Positions 1 through 10,615 of a DNA stretch of 64,000 nucleotides are shown here, in pieces. The notes below the pieces were generated by a model. It made no database searches. It had not been told where the DNA came from and worked only from the letters and a program-made list of their open reading frames with translations. Position numbers and translations under genes: made by a program. Each line of letters starts with the position of its first letter. Positions within the stretch are counted from its first letter, which is position 1. The stretch covers positions 46,560,689 through 46,624,688 of the forward strand of contig NC_030381.2 in NCBI RefSeq assembly GCF_001625215.2, read 5' to 3'. Source of the DNA: Daucus carota subsp. sativus. Taxonomy: Eukaryota > Streptophyta > Magnoliopsida > Apiales > Apiaceae.

Positions 1-50
1 TTATTATTACTGCAACCAACAAAAATGGTCCATCTTGGTCACTTCGAATA

Positions 51-279
51 CTCCCACCGTTTTGAAATATCGGTAGCTTATTTTTTGACACACATTTTTA
101 AGTCTTTTAACCAGATAGTAAAAATCATTATTTTTAAAATTTTCATTTTCTGAATTATAATATTAATCATATATTTTTATTGAAAAAAAATTTCAAAAAT
201 AATGATTTTAACTATGCAGTCAAAAGACTTAAAAGTGTGTGCCAAAAAGTCAAACGATTTATATTTCAAAACAGACAAG
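51..279. repeat. Stowaway-like foldback MITE, degenerate
   Basis: The two ends are inverted copies of each other. The left starts CTCCCACCGTTTTGAAATA and contains TTTTTTGACACACATTTTTA; the right contains the inverted TGTGTGCCAAAAAGTCAAA and ATTTCAAAACAG. TA dinucleotides flank it at 49-50 and 280-281. About 229 bp, AT-rich, non-coding. The family call rests on the TIR resemblance and TA flanks; the right terminus is eroded. Confidence 0.5.
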
Positions 280-348
280 TAGTCGATTTAGCAAGTCAGA
301 TTAAAAGACCCTTGACATGAGAGATCAACTGAATTCATTTATAAAATG

Positions 349-832
349 AATTAATTATCAAGTTGGTAACCGAAGTAGTGGGCTTAATGTACCAGGTTGG
401 TTACTAAACTCAAAATGGTCAGTAAAATCACCATAAATATCAAACACATTGAAATATGAGTTCAAATAGTAAAAATATTATTTATAAAATTTTACACATT
501 ATTTTTAAATGTTACCACAACCAACTAAAAAGTTATGACTTCTAGTAATTAAAATAATATATTTATATTTTATCAAGTTTATTTATTATTTATATATTAT
601 TATATAGTTATTTTTTTGTTTTAATTAAAAATAAATAATAAATAAACTTGATAAAATCTAAATATATTATCATAAATATTAGAAGTCATAACATTTTACT
701 TGGTTTTGGTAACATTCAAAAATAATGTGTAAAACTTTATAAATAATATTTTTATTGCTTGAACTTATATTTCAAGGTATCCGTTTGATATTTATGACCA
801 CTTCAGTGACCATCTTGATACCGTTTTGAATT
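349..832. repeat. Diverged, right-truncated copy of the long-TIR MULE-type MITE seen intact at 58687-59238
   Basis: The left arm (TTAATTATCAAGTTGG, then AAATATCAAACACATTGAAA) and the right arm (TTTCAAGGTATCCGTTTGAT, then GACCATCTTGATACCGTTTT) are inverted copies, and both match the intact element at 58687-59238. The last 50-60 bp of the right arm are missing. No host duplication can be recognised. The centre is an AT-rich palindrome carrying TTTATTATTTAT-type sequence. Confidence 0.65.
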
Positions 833-2441
833 ATCATGGTGAATCGTTGATTTATATTTGTTGAAATTTATTTTTATTATCAAAAAAAAAATGACCGAGA
901 TTTTTTTTTCTTTTTTTCCTTAAGAATCTCCGACTTCCAACCGCGAGTCGTAAGTTATAACCAAAATGTGAAGATACGAAGGATTTCAGAATAAAAAGGT
1001 AGCATCATACATCAGTTTACCCTTATGTGATAAGAAAAATGTCGAACTTCTGTCAAAGACTCAGAAATTCAGGTCTTACTAAAAAGAACAAATTTAAAGA
1101 AAAAATGGCAAAAGGACTGTAAGAAAAGAAAGAAAGAGAATAGAGTGGGGAACGGAAGCTAAAAACGCGTGTATCATGAATTAACCTTTTTTCCCCCGAC
1201 GCAGTGCAATGTGTTAACTTAATACTGCCGAAATATAAATAAAATTAGATATAAAAGAACTAATATTTCTTTTTGAAGTTTAATTAATTTGGTGGTGGCT
1301 TAAAGATTCTTTTTATTCGAACCGTTAGCCAGCAGTCTGGCACCATGGTTGTTTTTTTCCATGATTGAAGCTGCCTGTTAACACCATAATTCCTTATCTA
1401 CTTTGAATTATCTACATGGGAGTAACTTTTTGTAAATATTTTTACTAAGGCTCCGTGATACTGTATTCATTGAATTTTCAAAGTTACGGAGAGGCTCCAA
1501 AGATTCAACTGAAAGTCTGTGTGGATTCGAATAAAAGAGTTATTGCAAATTCAAAATAGTATTTATTTTAAACCACGGAGAGAGCGTGAGGCCATTCTGC
1601 CAAAATTCACGCCTGTGAGTGATTTAGAAGGTAGTTGTGTGTTCTGTCAAAAAAAAAAGAGAAGGTAGTTGTGTGAACAGCTATCTTCTTCTTGTTGTTT
1701 ACGTATCGTTTAGGGGGTTTTGGCAGCAACCATAAATATAATCATCTTAATAACCGTCAAAGTGCTAAATAATTAGCATAAAACACGACAAGTTAATCCC
1801 CTAGACATGCAGATTAGAGGCTATATTATATATTACTGTTTCTCACATTGACAATGGCTAACATTGAGCAACAAATCACGCCCCGTTAATTTACTAATTT
1901 TCAATTTATTCGTGAGAAAATAGTGTGACTGCTCAATTAAAAATAAAGTTCATGACATCAATTTTGTATTCATAGGTGAGAAGTACGTTCACATCACATA
2001 TACTGGGAGAAAAACATAATTTAGTACTGCTCTGGTGATTGCCACCCACTAAGCTTCACTTTTTGATCACAATAAGAATCTTGATCGCGCTTATTTATGT
2101 GGTCCCGGAACATTTTTAGACAATTTATATTTTATACAAATACATTCCCTCAGTACTACTGTCGCATTCTTTTCTTTTCATCTTAATCCTACTGTCATAT
2201 TCATGTACTTGGTATCTCATTGAAACCATTTTTTTTTGTTAATAAAAAAAATGAGCACAGATTGGATAGCTCGGTTTATCTTCTGTTACCCCGGGACATC
2301 CGGATTTGACTCCGGCTCATCCTGAGAAATTATCAGAACAGATACGAGGATCATATAAACCTGTATTGTCAAAAAAATAAATAAAAAATTATAAACAGTT
2401 TTCAGATAGAGTTAACGATAACGCCGATGTTTATGGTGAGA
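833..2441. other. Intergenic, no gene seen
   Basis: AT-rich DNA with many stops in all frames and no recognisable protein, RNA gene or clean transposon termini. A poly-A/T rich stretch lies at 880-920. No function can be supported. Confidence 0.6.
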
Positions 2442-2444
2442 TAA

Positions 2445-2839
2445 GAGCATCTCCAACGGCGTTGGCTATAATCGTTGGCTAAATTGGACCTGTAAGACAT
2501 TATGTAAAACTTGCTGAACTTGTAAGACATTTTGCTTCAATGGTACTGGCTATATTGGTTGGCTATAATTTAAAAATAGTATGTTATTAATATTTTAAAT
2601 TGTTAAAATAGAATATATCATTTCAATATGGTAATAAATGATGTACAATCTTCCTACAGATTTTCTTACAGACCTGTAGAAGTTCGACAAATTTAGCCAT
2701 CCATAGGATGTTGGCTAAATTTATAGACAACAGCTGAGCATGGTTGGAATTGTGTTTTTGGAGCTGTTAGCTAAATTTTTTTATTTTAAGTATGCCAACT
2801 CACTTTTTAGCTAAGGGTTCTAGATGGTTGGAGATGCTC
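2445..2839. repeat. Tourist-like (PIF/Harbinger) MITE, copy 1
   Basis: 395 bp with perfect termini GAGCATCTCCAAC at the left and GTTGGAGATGCTC at the right. TAA lies immediately outside each end (2442-2444 and 2840-2842), the trinucleotide duplication typical of PIF/Harbinger. Subterminal TTGGCTA motifs recur inverted. No coding capacity. It directly abuts copy 2 through one shared TAA. Confidence 0.88.
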
Positions 2840-2842
2840 TAA

Positions 2843-3237
2843 GAGCATCTCCAACGGCGTTGGCTATAATCGTTGGCTAAATTGGACCTGTAAGATATTA
2901 TGTAAAATTTGCTGAACCTGTAAGACATTTTGCTACAATGGTACTGGCTATATTGGGTGGCTATAATTTAAAAATAGTATGTTATTAATATTTTAAATTG
3001 TTAAAATAGAACATAACAGTTCAATATGGTAATAAATGATGTACAATCTTCCTACAGATTTTCTTACAGACCTGTAGAGGTTCGACAAATTTAGCCATCC
3101 ATAAGAGGTTGGCTAAATTTATTAACAACAGCTTATCATGGTTGGAGTTGAGTTTTTAGAACAGTTGGCTAAATCTTTTTATTTTAAGTATGCCAACTCA
3201 TATTTTAGCCAATGGCTTTAGATGGTTGGAGATGCTC
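2843..3237. repeat. Tourist-like (PIF/Harbinger) MITE, copy 2
   Basis: Also exactly 395 bp, with the same termini as copy 1 and high identity along its whole length. Flanked by TAA at 2840-2842 and 3238-3240. It ends about 280 bp upstream of the BIG GRAIN 1-like start codon, so it sits in that gene's proximal promoter. Confidence 0.88.
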
Positions 3238-3363
3238 TAAGAAATCAAATTTAAACCAATTCAAGTAAACGGTGGGATTAAATTACGTTACACGAAGATG
3301 TAAAATTTGAAAAAGGAAAGGCTAGAATTAAGAAAGAAGACACATGCACGCGCATGTCACGCC

Positions 3364-3370
3364 TTTATAA
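3364..3370 (+). promoter_or_regulatory. Probable TATA box of the BIG GRAIN 1-like gene
   Basis: TTTATAA lies about 155 bp upstream of the ATG and is followed by a CT-rich leader (3380-3500, many TCTC and CTTC runs) typical of plant 5' UTRs. Just upstream, 3342-3358 holds a near-palindromic GCACGCGCATG core with CATGCA (RY-like) sequence. The assignment is by position and composition only. Confidence 0.5.
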
Positions 3371-3521
3371 GTGTCCTCCTCGTCTCTGTCTTTCCATTCA
3401 TCTTCAAGTTTCTTCTCCTTCTTAAGCCGTCTCACTTTGCTCTCATTACACACTTTCTCTCACTACACATTCCCCCCTCTTCTCTCTCTACAATTTCTAA
3501 ACACAAATTTACATAAACACA

Positions 3522-4781
3522 ATGCATAGCTGGGATAAATCTACGAGGCAGAGGAAAAATCAAGCTAACCAATCATTTTCCTCGAGTCTTCTTGATGAGA
3601 TCTACAGGGAGCTCGATGGTGGCGTTGATGAGAGGCGCATGGAAATTATAAAGCAGAATAAAGAAAGGAATGTGAAGAAATTGAGTAGTAGTGGTGGTTT
3701 TGGAGGCAGAGGGAAGGGGAGAAGTAGCGTTGAAAATGAAGAGATGAGTAGTTTGAAAAGAGCTTGTTTGTTGGAGAAATGGATGGAACAGAAGGTGAAT
3801 GAAAAGGCTTTGGCTAGAGGGAGAGGGTCATTGGTGCATGATAATGATCCTTTGTTTTTTAGTTCTAGTTCTTGTTCTTCGGATTCTAGTTTCGGAGGAT
3901 TCTCATCCTCCGAGACAGAATCTTTTGGTGTGGCAAAAATAAAGAGGCCTCCCATTCCCAAACCAATTCGGACTGGTAGTCGAATTGTTGGGAACTCTGT
4001 CGCTCAGAATGAGCGACAAAGTGAGTTCTATTTGTTTGATGATTATCGTAATCATCAAACAAATAAAATAAACGAAGATGGCAGTCGTTTGGTAAAGTCG
4101 AAGGCCCGTGCTCAAAAGATTTACGCAAATTTGAAGAAGATCAAACAACCTATCTCGCCAGGTGGCCGGCTCACGAGTTTTATAAATTCTATCTTTACTA
4201 ATAGTAACCCCAAGAAAAGCAGAGAATCACACCGCAATGCCGGTAACTGTAGTGAAGTGAGTGGTGATTGGAAGTCTAGGTCTGCTCAGACATCTACATG
4301 TTCATCAGCCTCTTCGTTTTCAAGATCATGTTTGAGCAAGAATTCCCCAAATTCGAAGCAGAAACGCAACAATGGGGTCCAAAGATCGGTCAGATTCTAC
4401 CCGGTGAGCGTCATAGTTGATGAAGACAGTCGTCCTTGCGGCCACAAATGCCTTTACGAAGAAGAGGTTGAGAAATTTAAGAATCCAATTCCGTGTAGCC
4501 AGACCAATCTGAAACAGCCAATGCCGCCTGTTGTGGATCACAGGAGCAATGACGTTTCAAGGAATTATGAAAAATCGAAGAAGATTGATTTTGCTGCTTC
4601 AATTAATCAGGAAGAGGATTATGATTTTGAAGATGATTGTGCTAGTGATTTGAGCTCGGACTTATTTGAGCTTGATCATTTAGCATCATTTAAGGATGAT
4701 AGGTTCTGCGAGGATCTTCCGGTTTATGAAACTACTCATTTAGGGCTCAACCGTGCGATAGCAAATGGTTTGATTCGTTAA
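3522..4781 (+). CDS. BIG GRAIN 1-like protein (single exon)
   Basis: Intact 419-aa ORF with no intron. Family hallmarks are visible in order: SFSSSLLDEIYRELD near residues 18-33; a serine-rich block with DNDPLFFSSSS around 107; RPPIPKPIRTG near 142; a basic KIYANLKKIKQPISPGGRL block near 200-219 followed by FINSIF; SVRFYPVSVIVDEDSRPCGH near 290-309; and an acidic DDCASDLSSDLFELDHL stretch followed by a C-terminal LGLNRAIANGLIR. Rice BIG GRAIN 1 is a plasma-membrane-associated positive regulator of auxin response and transport that affects organ and grain size; this function is known for the family and inferred here. The ATG at 3522 is the first in frame after the CT-rich leader. Two Tourist MITEs lie just upstream. 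Confidence 0.9.
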   Translation: MHSWDKSTRQRKNQANQSFSSSLLDEIYRELDGGVDERRMEIIKQNKERNVKKLSSSGGFGGRGKGRSSVENEEMSSLKRACLLEKWMEQKVNEKALARGRGSLVHDNDPLFFSSSSCSSDSSFGGFSSSETESFGVAKIKRPPIPKPIRTGSRIVGNSVAQNERQSEFYLFDDYRNHQTNKINEDGSRLVKSKARAQKIYANLKKIKQPISPGGRLTSFINSIFTNSNPKKSRESHRNAGNCSEVSGDWKSRSAQTSTCSSASSFSRSCLSKNSPNSKQKRNNGVQRSVRFYPVSVIVDEDSRPCGHKCLYEEEVEKFKNPIPCSQTNLKQPMPPVVDHRSNDVSRNYEKSKKIDFAASINQEEDYDFEDDCASDLSSDLFELDHLASFKDDRFCEDLPVYETTHLGLNRAIANGLIR

Positions 4782-5772
4782 GGTTTTTGTTTAGAAATTT
4801 TCTGTTATTTTAGGGGATAAGCTATCAATTGGTATATCTTTTATTGTGGTTATGATTCGGTTTTTAGAAGTGAAATGGTGATATTGTTGCATAACTAGCG
4901 TGATCAACTCAAATTCATTGTGAAATCTAACCCCTTTAAAAGTTAAGAATTTCAAAATTTTCACAACATTGAACTGAGTACATTCAACCACAAGAATGCG
5001 TGTCACTAGATGTCTAGATTGTCTCCGATCCTCGAAAACAACTTACAGTACAAATAAAGATCAAAATTTTGTGAATTCGGATTTTTTTTAACGGACATAA
5101 CCATGCTGGATTTGAAATGGTATGAACTGACTTGTTTTTTGGCACAAAGGAAGAAGAGAATGATAGGGACAAATACCTGAGGTGGGGGGTGATCCCGAGT
5201 AGTGATGAGAGAGTGACAGATTTTGGGTTTTGATGTAACAGAGAGATGGAAAAAGAAAAAGAAGGGGGGGAATGAAATGTGAAATAAAAACGAAGATTCG
5301 AGATCGAAACGAGAAGCAAAATGATAAAGGGAAAGGCAGATTTTCTCCGCCCATGGGAATAGAGAAAGCGCAAGCTTTTGCTTTATTTGTATTTCTTTCA
5401 AGTTCTCTAGAATGCGGAATTTTCACAATGGTGTTTGTGTATGAGTTTTTCTTCGAAATATTGTTAAGATATTTATTTTATGAGATTTTGAAATTCATAT
5501 ATTGGTACTTGAAATTGAAATTTTATAATATAGAATGAGCCAATCTTGTTGAGAGATAAATCATTTCTTACCTTCTGCTTGTGATAAACATTTTTATACT
5601 CTTCAGTTTCGTACTCATTTTTATTTTCATTCTCGATTCTTATTCCCATTTACAATAAACACTCCTATATTTCTAATATTATTTCTAGTGGTGTGTTACA
5701 AGACTTTTAATATGTATAATTATTTAGAAGCGTTCTGTACATGATTAATGAACTTGGTTAACGTGAATCTAA
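4782..5772. other. 3' flank of the BIG GRAIN 1-like gene and a UTR-like CT-rich stretch
   Basis: The 3' UTR should lie in the first few hundred bases. 5080-5420 is strongly GA-rich on + (CT-rich on -), open in several frames, and contains a donor-like CAG|GTATTTG on the minus strand near 5170. It resembles a 5' leader of a minus-strand transcript. The overlapping ORFs (largest 131 codons on -, 88 on +) are low-complexity and match nothing I recognise, so no CDS is called. Confidence 0.4.
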
Positions 5773-6234
5773 GAGGGGCGTATTGGATTGAGATTTTAAA
5801 GCATTTTTTTCATTCATGAAATCCGAGGGTATTCGATTGGGATTGTTAGAAATCCATTAAAATCTTGAGGTATTCAATTGGGATTTCAAATTATGCTACA
5901 AAATCCGGTGGTATTCAATTGAGATTTTAAATTATGTTTTAAAATCCGGTGGTATTCAATTGGGATTGTTTAAAATCCATTAAAATCTGATGGTATTCAA
6001 ATGCTGATGGATTTTTTTTCATTTCATAAAATGATGGATTTTGTGGCATTCTTCGGTGTATTTTAAGTTTTTTGAAATCCCACCAAAATCAATGAGATTT
6101 TGAAGCATTGTACCTAAATCCTATCAACTCTGCGACATTTTATCAAGAATCCGCAAAAAATCAAAATCTCATACATCCATTGAAATCCATAGACTAAAAA
6201 CAATCCATTAAAATCCTAATCGAATACACCCCCG
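5773..6234. repeat. PIF/Harbinger-like MITE with internal repeats
   Basis: Termini GAGGGGCGTATTGGATT and CGAATACACCCCCG are inverted copies, with TAA outside each end (5770-5772, 6235-6237). Within it, the motif GGTATTCAATTGGGATT recurs four or five times at intervals of roughly 55-60 bp, so the left half is built of degenerate tandem copies of the terminal motif. 462 bp, non-coding. Confidence 0.8.
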
Positions 6235-8640
6235 TAAATCTCAAATTCTTGTGTTGAAGTTAAATTAGCTATATTATGATATGGAATAAAAATTGCATTT
6301 TCATTTGATGAGTAAATTATTCATTCCACACACCCTTTGAAAACTTATTTTTATACCTTCATTCCCATACTCCTCGTTCACATTCATGCTTCTCATGTTC
6401 AAATACCTAATAATTTTCCGTCCTCTTTTCATCTATATAATTGAACTTACAAAAATTTCTCCTACAATTTCTATTCTAAGATTTAAAAAAAAAAATGTGC
6501 TCTTTTATCTATATGATTAAATTTCAATTTCAATCTCAATCTCAATTTTATAATAATATGTCATTAGGCGCAGTATGCATATAAAAGTGTTGAAACTTGA
6601 CTAAAGTAGATCCTTTGTAAAATATAATTTCTATTATTGGATGAACCAATTTAGCTCTTAAATTAGTACCGAAATAATTTCACAAGCATCTTTATTTGAT
6701 TGCCCTATCGTTGAAAACTTGGCACAAATGATGATTTTATTAGATAACTAGGGGATGGGCATGCAGAAAACGGTGATATAAAATAAAATATTATGTTGCA
6801 TTTTAAGACTCCCTGTAATGTGAATGTAACATGAACAAATGATTAGACAACAAATAAAATACAGAGGAACATAGGTTTTTTATAACTAGATGGTGGACTT
6901 GTAACTAATTCAATCATTGGTAGTTATACTTAATAGAAAGTTGGTGTAATTTTTAATTTTTTGTGATGCGTAGCGAGGTAGGCGTATAATTATGTGAAAA
7001 ATGATCGAATAATATAAAGTAAAGTAGAAGTCCAATTTCTCATTTATAACAGTCGGGAGAGCATATCAGACCATCCCATCTCTAAGTTAAAAATGTGATT
7101 CATATAAGGAAAAATTAAAATTTATAAAAAATTTGTTTAAAAAAGAGTAGTTACTTTAACATGACCAATTGTTTTTGTGAAAATAATTTTAACCAACAAT
7201 TTGGTACTGGTATTAACTATATGTGTTGCACAAACTTGTGATAAATTCCGTATCATTTATTATTATATTAAAATATATTATATTTATAATATGTAAAAAT
7301 AATAAATTATTATATTTAAAATAGTTGATGATATAGTCAATTTTATCATAGTGTACTATTTTACAAAGTCAAAAAATTTCAGCTAACCACTAAATAATAT
7401 ATATTTGGAATAAGTATTACTAATAGTTGAGCACACACAAAAGTAAAAATGATTTTCTTTCTTTGTATGTAACACATGTTTGCATACTAAATACTTTGGT
7501 AATTAAAATAAGTTGCATGAAAAGGCTCTTTAAAGTTAAAATTGATACCTCTGTCTAAAATTCTTTAGATATAATTTTGTAATTTCCATTGAGCTTACAT
7601 TTGTTAAAAGTGACATTGTTTATAATAAACAATAATATATCATAGTTGGTGAAGAAGAATACAGTATCTGTTTGTAGGTGGGCTTGAAAACGAAGGTAGG
7701 ACGTAACCACCATGCATGGTGTTGACTCCATCCTAATCAACACATTCCTTGTTACTAATCATCTTTGGCGTTTATGCCGAGGACAAAATTTGTGTTAATT
7801 ATCAAATTTCGTAATTTTGATTTTATTTTTATTATAACACTTCATGATAATTTAGTCATTTTTAATTATTTCTGAATGATCCATTCAATGTAAAATATCA
7901 CAATATGATAAAAGAATCAGTTTGAATAAATTAAAAAATATGCAGAGTTGGCATAAAAGAATTGGTTTAATTTTAAACGGATTTTTTAGATAAAACATTG
8001 CAGAGCGTAAAGTATTCATTTAACACATCGGAATCACATGGATTATGAATTATGGCGGGATTTCAAAAAGTATGAAATACATGAGACAATCTCACAAAAT
8101 TAACCATCTTATAAAGTTTTAAAAATCTATGAATATTGAAACACTGTTATATTTTAATGAATTTTAATAATTTCAATTGAATATCATAAAATTTTAAGTA
8201 TGATTCAAAATCTTCGATTCAATATCAGACATCTGGTGAAGCTGAAACATACCCGAAAGATGGTAAAACAGTATGAACAAGGCTGCAGAGGACAGAGTTA
8301 GAGGTGGATGCATGACTTTTGCTTTGTGATGAAAGCAAGACAAACGAATAGAGCATATGAGACACGAGAACGGGACATTGGTGATCCCGAGATCACTCAG
8401 TTTCCATCATACACTTTAGCAGCTTTAACTTTGTTTCTTCAAAGTAGTAAAGCTAAAGAGATCAAGATCCAGATCATCATCATCATCATCCTATATCTAT
8501 AGTATCGCTTTAGTTTCATGTTCTCTGGGTCCAGATATGTTGTGCACATTTGGAATCCTGGCGCTGCAGTCAAGTTATTGCAACAATCTTTATGGATGAA
8601 TGAGTACTTGGAACTAAAGCTGCTTATGCTAATAAACATA
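6235..8640. other. Intergenic AT-rich DNA, no gene seen
   Basis: No ORF longer than 64 codons looks coding, and no RNA gene or clean element ends were found. 8290-8620 is somewhat less AT-rich and contains a short ATC microsatellite (8476-8490), but carries no recognised product. 8632-8640 (ATAAACATA) is the left target duplication of the next element. Confidence 0.55.
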
Positions 8641-9504
8641 CGGGTTGTCTAACCTGTGCCCTCAGGGATACTCTCTTTTTCTGCAACTTGGACTCTCTCT
8701 CTTCTCTTTTTTTTCACCTAACATTAATTATACTTTTTTGATTGTTGTGTTTTATTCTTTAACCATTTAAGTAATGTATTTGACTTTACTGTTTTTACGT
8801 ATTATATTCTAAAAAATAGTATTCTTAAAGTATACACAAGTTATAATATTATTAAATAATAATTATATATTTACTTTTGATTTATTTTTCAAATTTTTTT
8901 TATTTATAATAAAGTATAATTTATTTTAAAAAATGTCAACATAAAATAATTTTTTAATCAAATTTTATATGACAATTTTTAATTAATTTCGTCCCACAAA
9001 TAATAACGAGGCCCCCCTGCATATACATTAATTTTCTAATTAAAATCATCCAATTTGATATTTAATAAAAAAAATTAGTTAGAAGGTTATTTTAATTAGA
9101 AAATTAATGTATATGCAAGGGGGGCTCGTTATTATTTGTGGGATGAAATTAATTAAAAGTTGTCATATAAAATTTGATAAAAAATTAGTTTATGTTGACA
9201 TTTTTTAAAATAATATTACATTTTGTTATAAATATAAAATTTTGAAAGATAAATCAGAAGTGAATATATAGTTAGTATTTAATAAAATTTAATTGTTTAT
9301 AATTTTTAAACAATATTTTTTTGAATATAATTTGTAAAAAGAGTAAAGCATGTGGTTAAAAAAGAAAACACAACAATCAAGAAACATTAATTGATTGTTT
9401 CACTTGAAAAAGGAGAGAGAAAGGTAGTTGTTGACTTGTTGCAGAAAAAGAGAGCAATTATGACAGGTTAACCTGTGCCCTGAGGGCACAGGATAGACAA
9501 CCCG
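8641..9504. mobile_element. 864-bp MULE-type foldback element
   Basis: An almost complete palindrome with arms of about 420 bp. It starts CGGGTTGTCTAACCTGTG and ends with the inverted CACAGGATAGACAACCCG. A perfect 9-bp target duplication, ATAAACATA, flanks it (8632-8640 and 9505-9513), as expected of Mutator-like elements. The arms carry GGCCCCCCTGCATATACA and its inverted partner (GCAAGGGGGGCTC). No transposase, hence non-autonomous. The outer motif CGGGTT.TCTA...TGTGCCC is shared with the three smaller elements at 20695, 28776 and 44684. Confidence 0.87.
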
Positions 9505-9865
9505 ATAAACATATTGCAAGTGTTTTTAAAGCTGACAGAATTTGAAGCTCGAGGACAAGATTGGACACTTTTAGGGGCCATAAGGCCCATGTATCAATCA
9601 AGTTCTCAAAATTTTGAATTTTCGTTGTTAGGGCTTGTTGGACCCTGATATGTAACAGAAAAAGAAAAAGCTTGTTAGGCCCGCTTTGACAGCAGCCCAA
9701 AACAAGTAATTGTATGTTTCTGTTCAAAATTATGGACATGGTCAGATAGGGGCAGATGGAGATGGGCTGGTCCAGATTAAAAATCCTCTAACCAAATAAT
9801 CTGGACGATGAAAAAGCCCCGTCCAGCCAGATTCATTCATTCAATGTTTAACGAGTGGAGTCTTA

Positions 9866-10612
9866 GGGGTCATTTGTTAACTCTGAACGATTATATCTGA
9901 ATGAGTCGAACTTTTGAATCATGAGTTAATCCGGAGTGAATGAATGCCGTTGTTTGTCTTCTTTTTTTTCTAATTTATCTGGAGGACTAACTTATAACAT
10001 GAATTAATATTAAATATATGGTTTTATTAAATAATTGTTACTATTATGTATTATATATTTTTCAAATAATTTTAAAATGTAATATGATTGCTAAAAATTT
10101 AAATCATTTTTATTTTTAAAATTTATATTATAAAATTAACTTTTATTATAATATTGATGGAAAGCTGAAACTTAAATCATATAATGAAATAAACTATTTA
10201 TTCTATCACTCATATACTTGTGTCTGGTGAATTTTATTTATTTTAAAATTTAATATTTTTCAATAATGTAATATATTTTTTAAAATATTTAATTTCAAAA
10301 TACAAATATTAAATATTTTTGATAATTGGGCTCATTAACATATATTTAAAAATAAATATTGTTAAATGTCAAAATCAAAATTATTTGCACAAAGGCTATG
10401 TAGGCCCTTAAAAAAAGGTATTTAAGTAGTACATTTCGTTTTAGGTGTGGTTCAGCCAACTTTTTAAACTCCAGTCGTCTAGTTGAATTTTATGCATCGT
10501 CCATGTATTCTTGTCTCGTCCAGCCACCACTAAACATAAACAAATGATCTGAACCATTATACGCCTCCCGTTCAGTTCCATTATTTTCATCCAGGTGTTA
10601 TCAAATGACCCC
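9866..10612. mobile_element. 747-bp non-autonomous element with TTA duplication (PIF/Harbinger-like)
   Basis: Left end GGGGTCATTTGTTAAC and right end GTTATCAAATGACCCC are inverted copies; TTA flanks both sides (9863-9865, 10613-10615). The interior is AT-rich without coding capacity. The superfamily call follows from the 3-bp TTA duplication; a hAT origin is less likely. Confidence 0.7.
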
Positions 10613-10615
10613 TTA

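Noticed and set aside
3307-3516. 69-codon ORF upstream of the BIG GRAIN 1-like gene
   Set aside because: Begins with TTG, lies across the TATA box and CT-rich leader, and has no family similarity.
5006-5426. Overlapping minus-strand ORFs of 112-131 codons
   Set aside because: Low-complexity S/F/L-rich translation of a CT-rich stretch open in several frames; no recognised domain. More like a leader sequence than a CDS.
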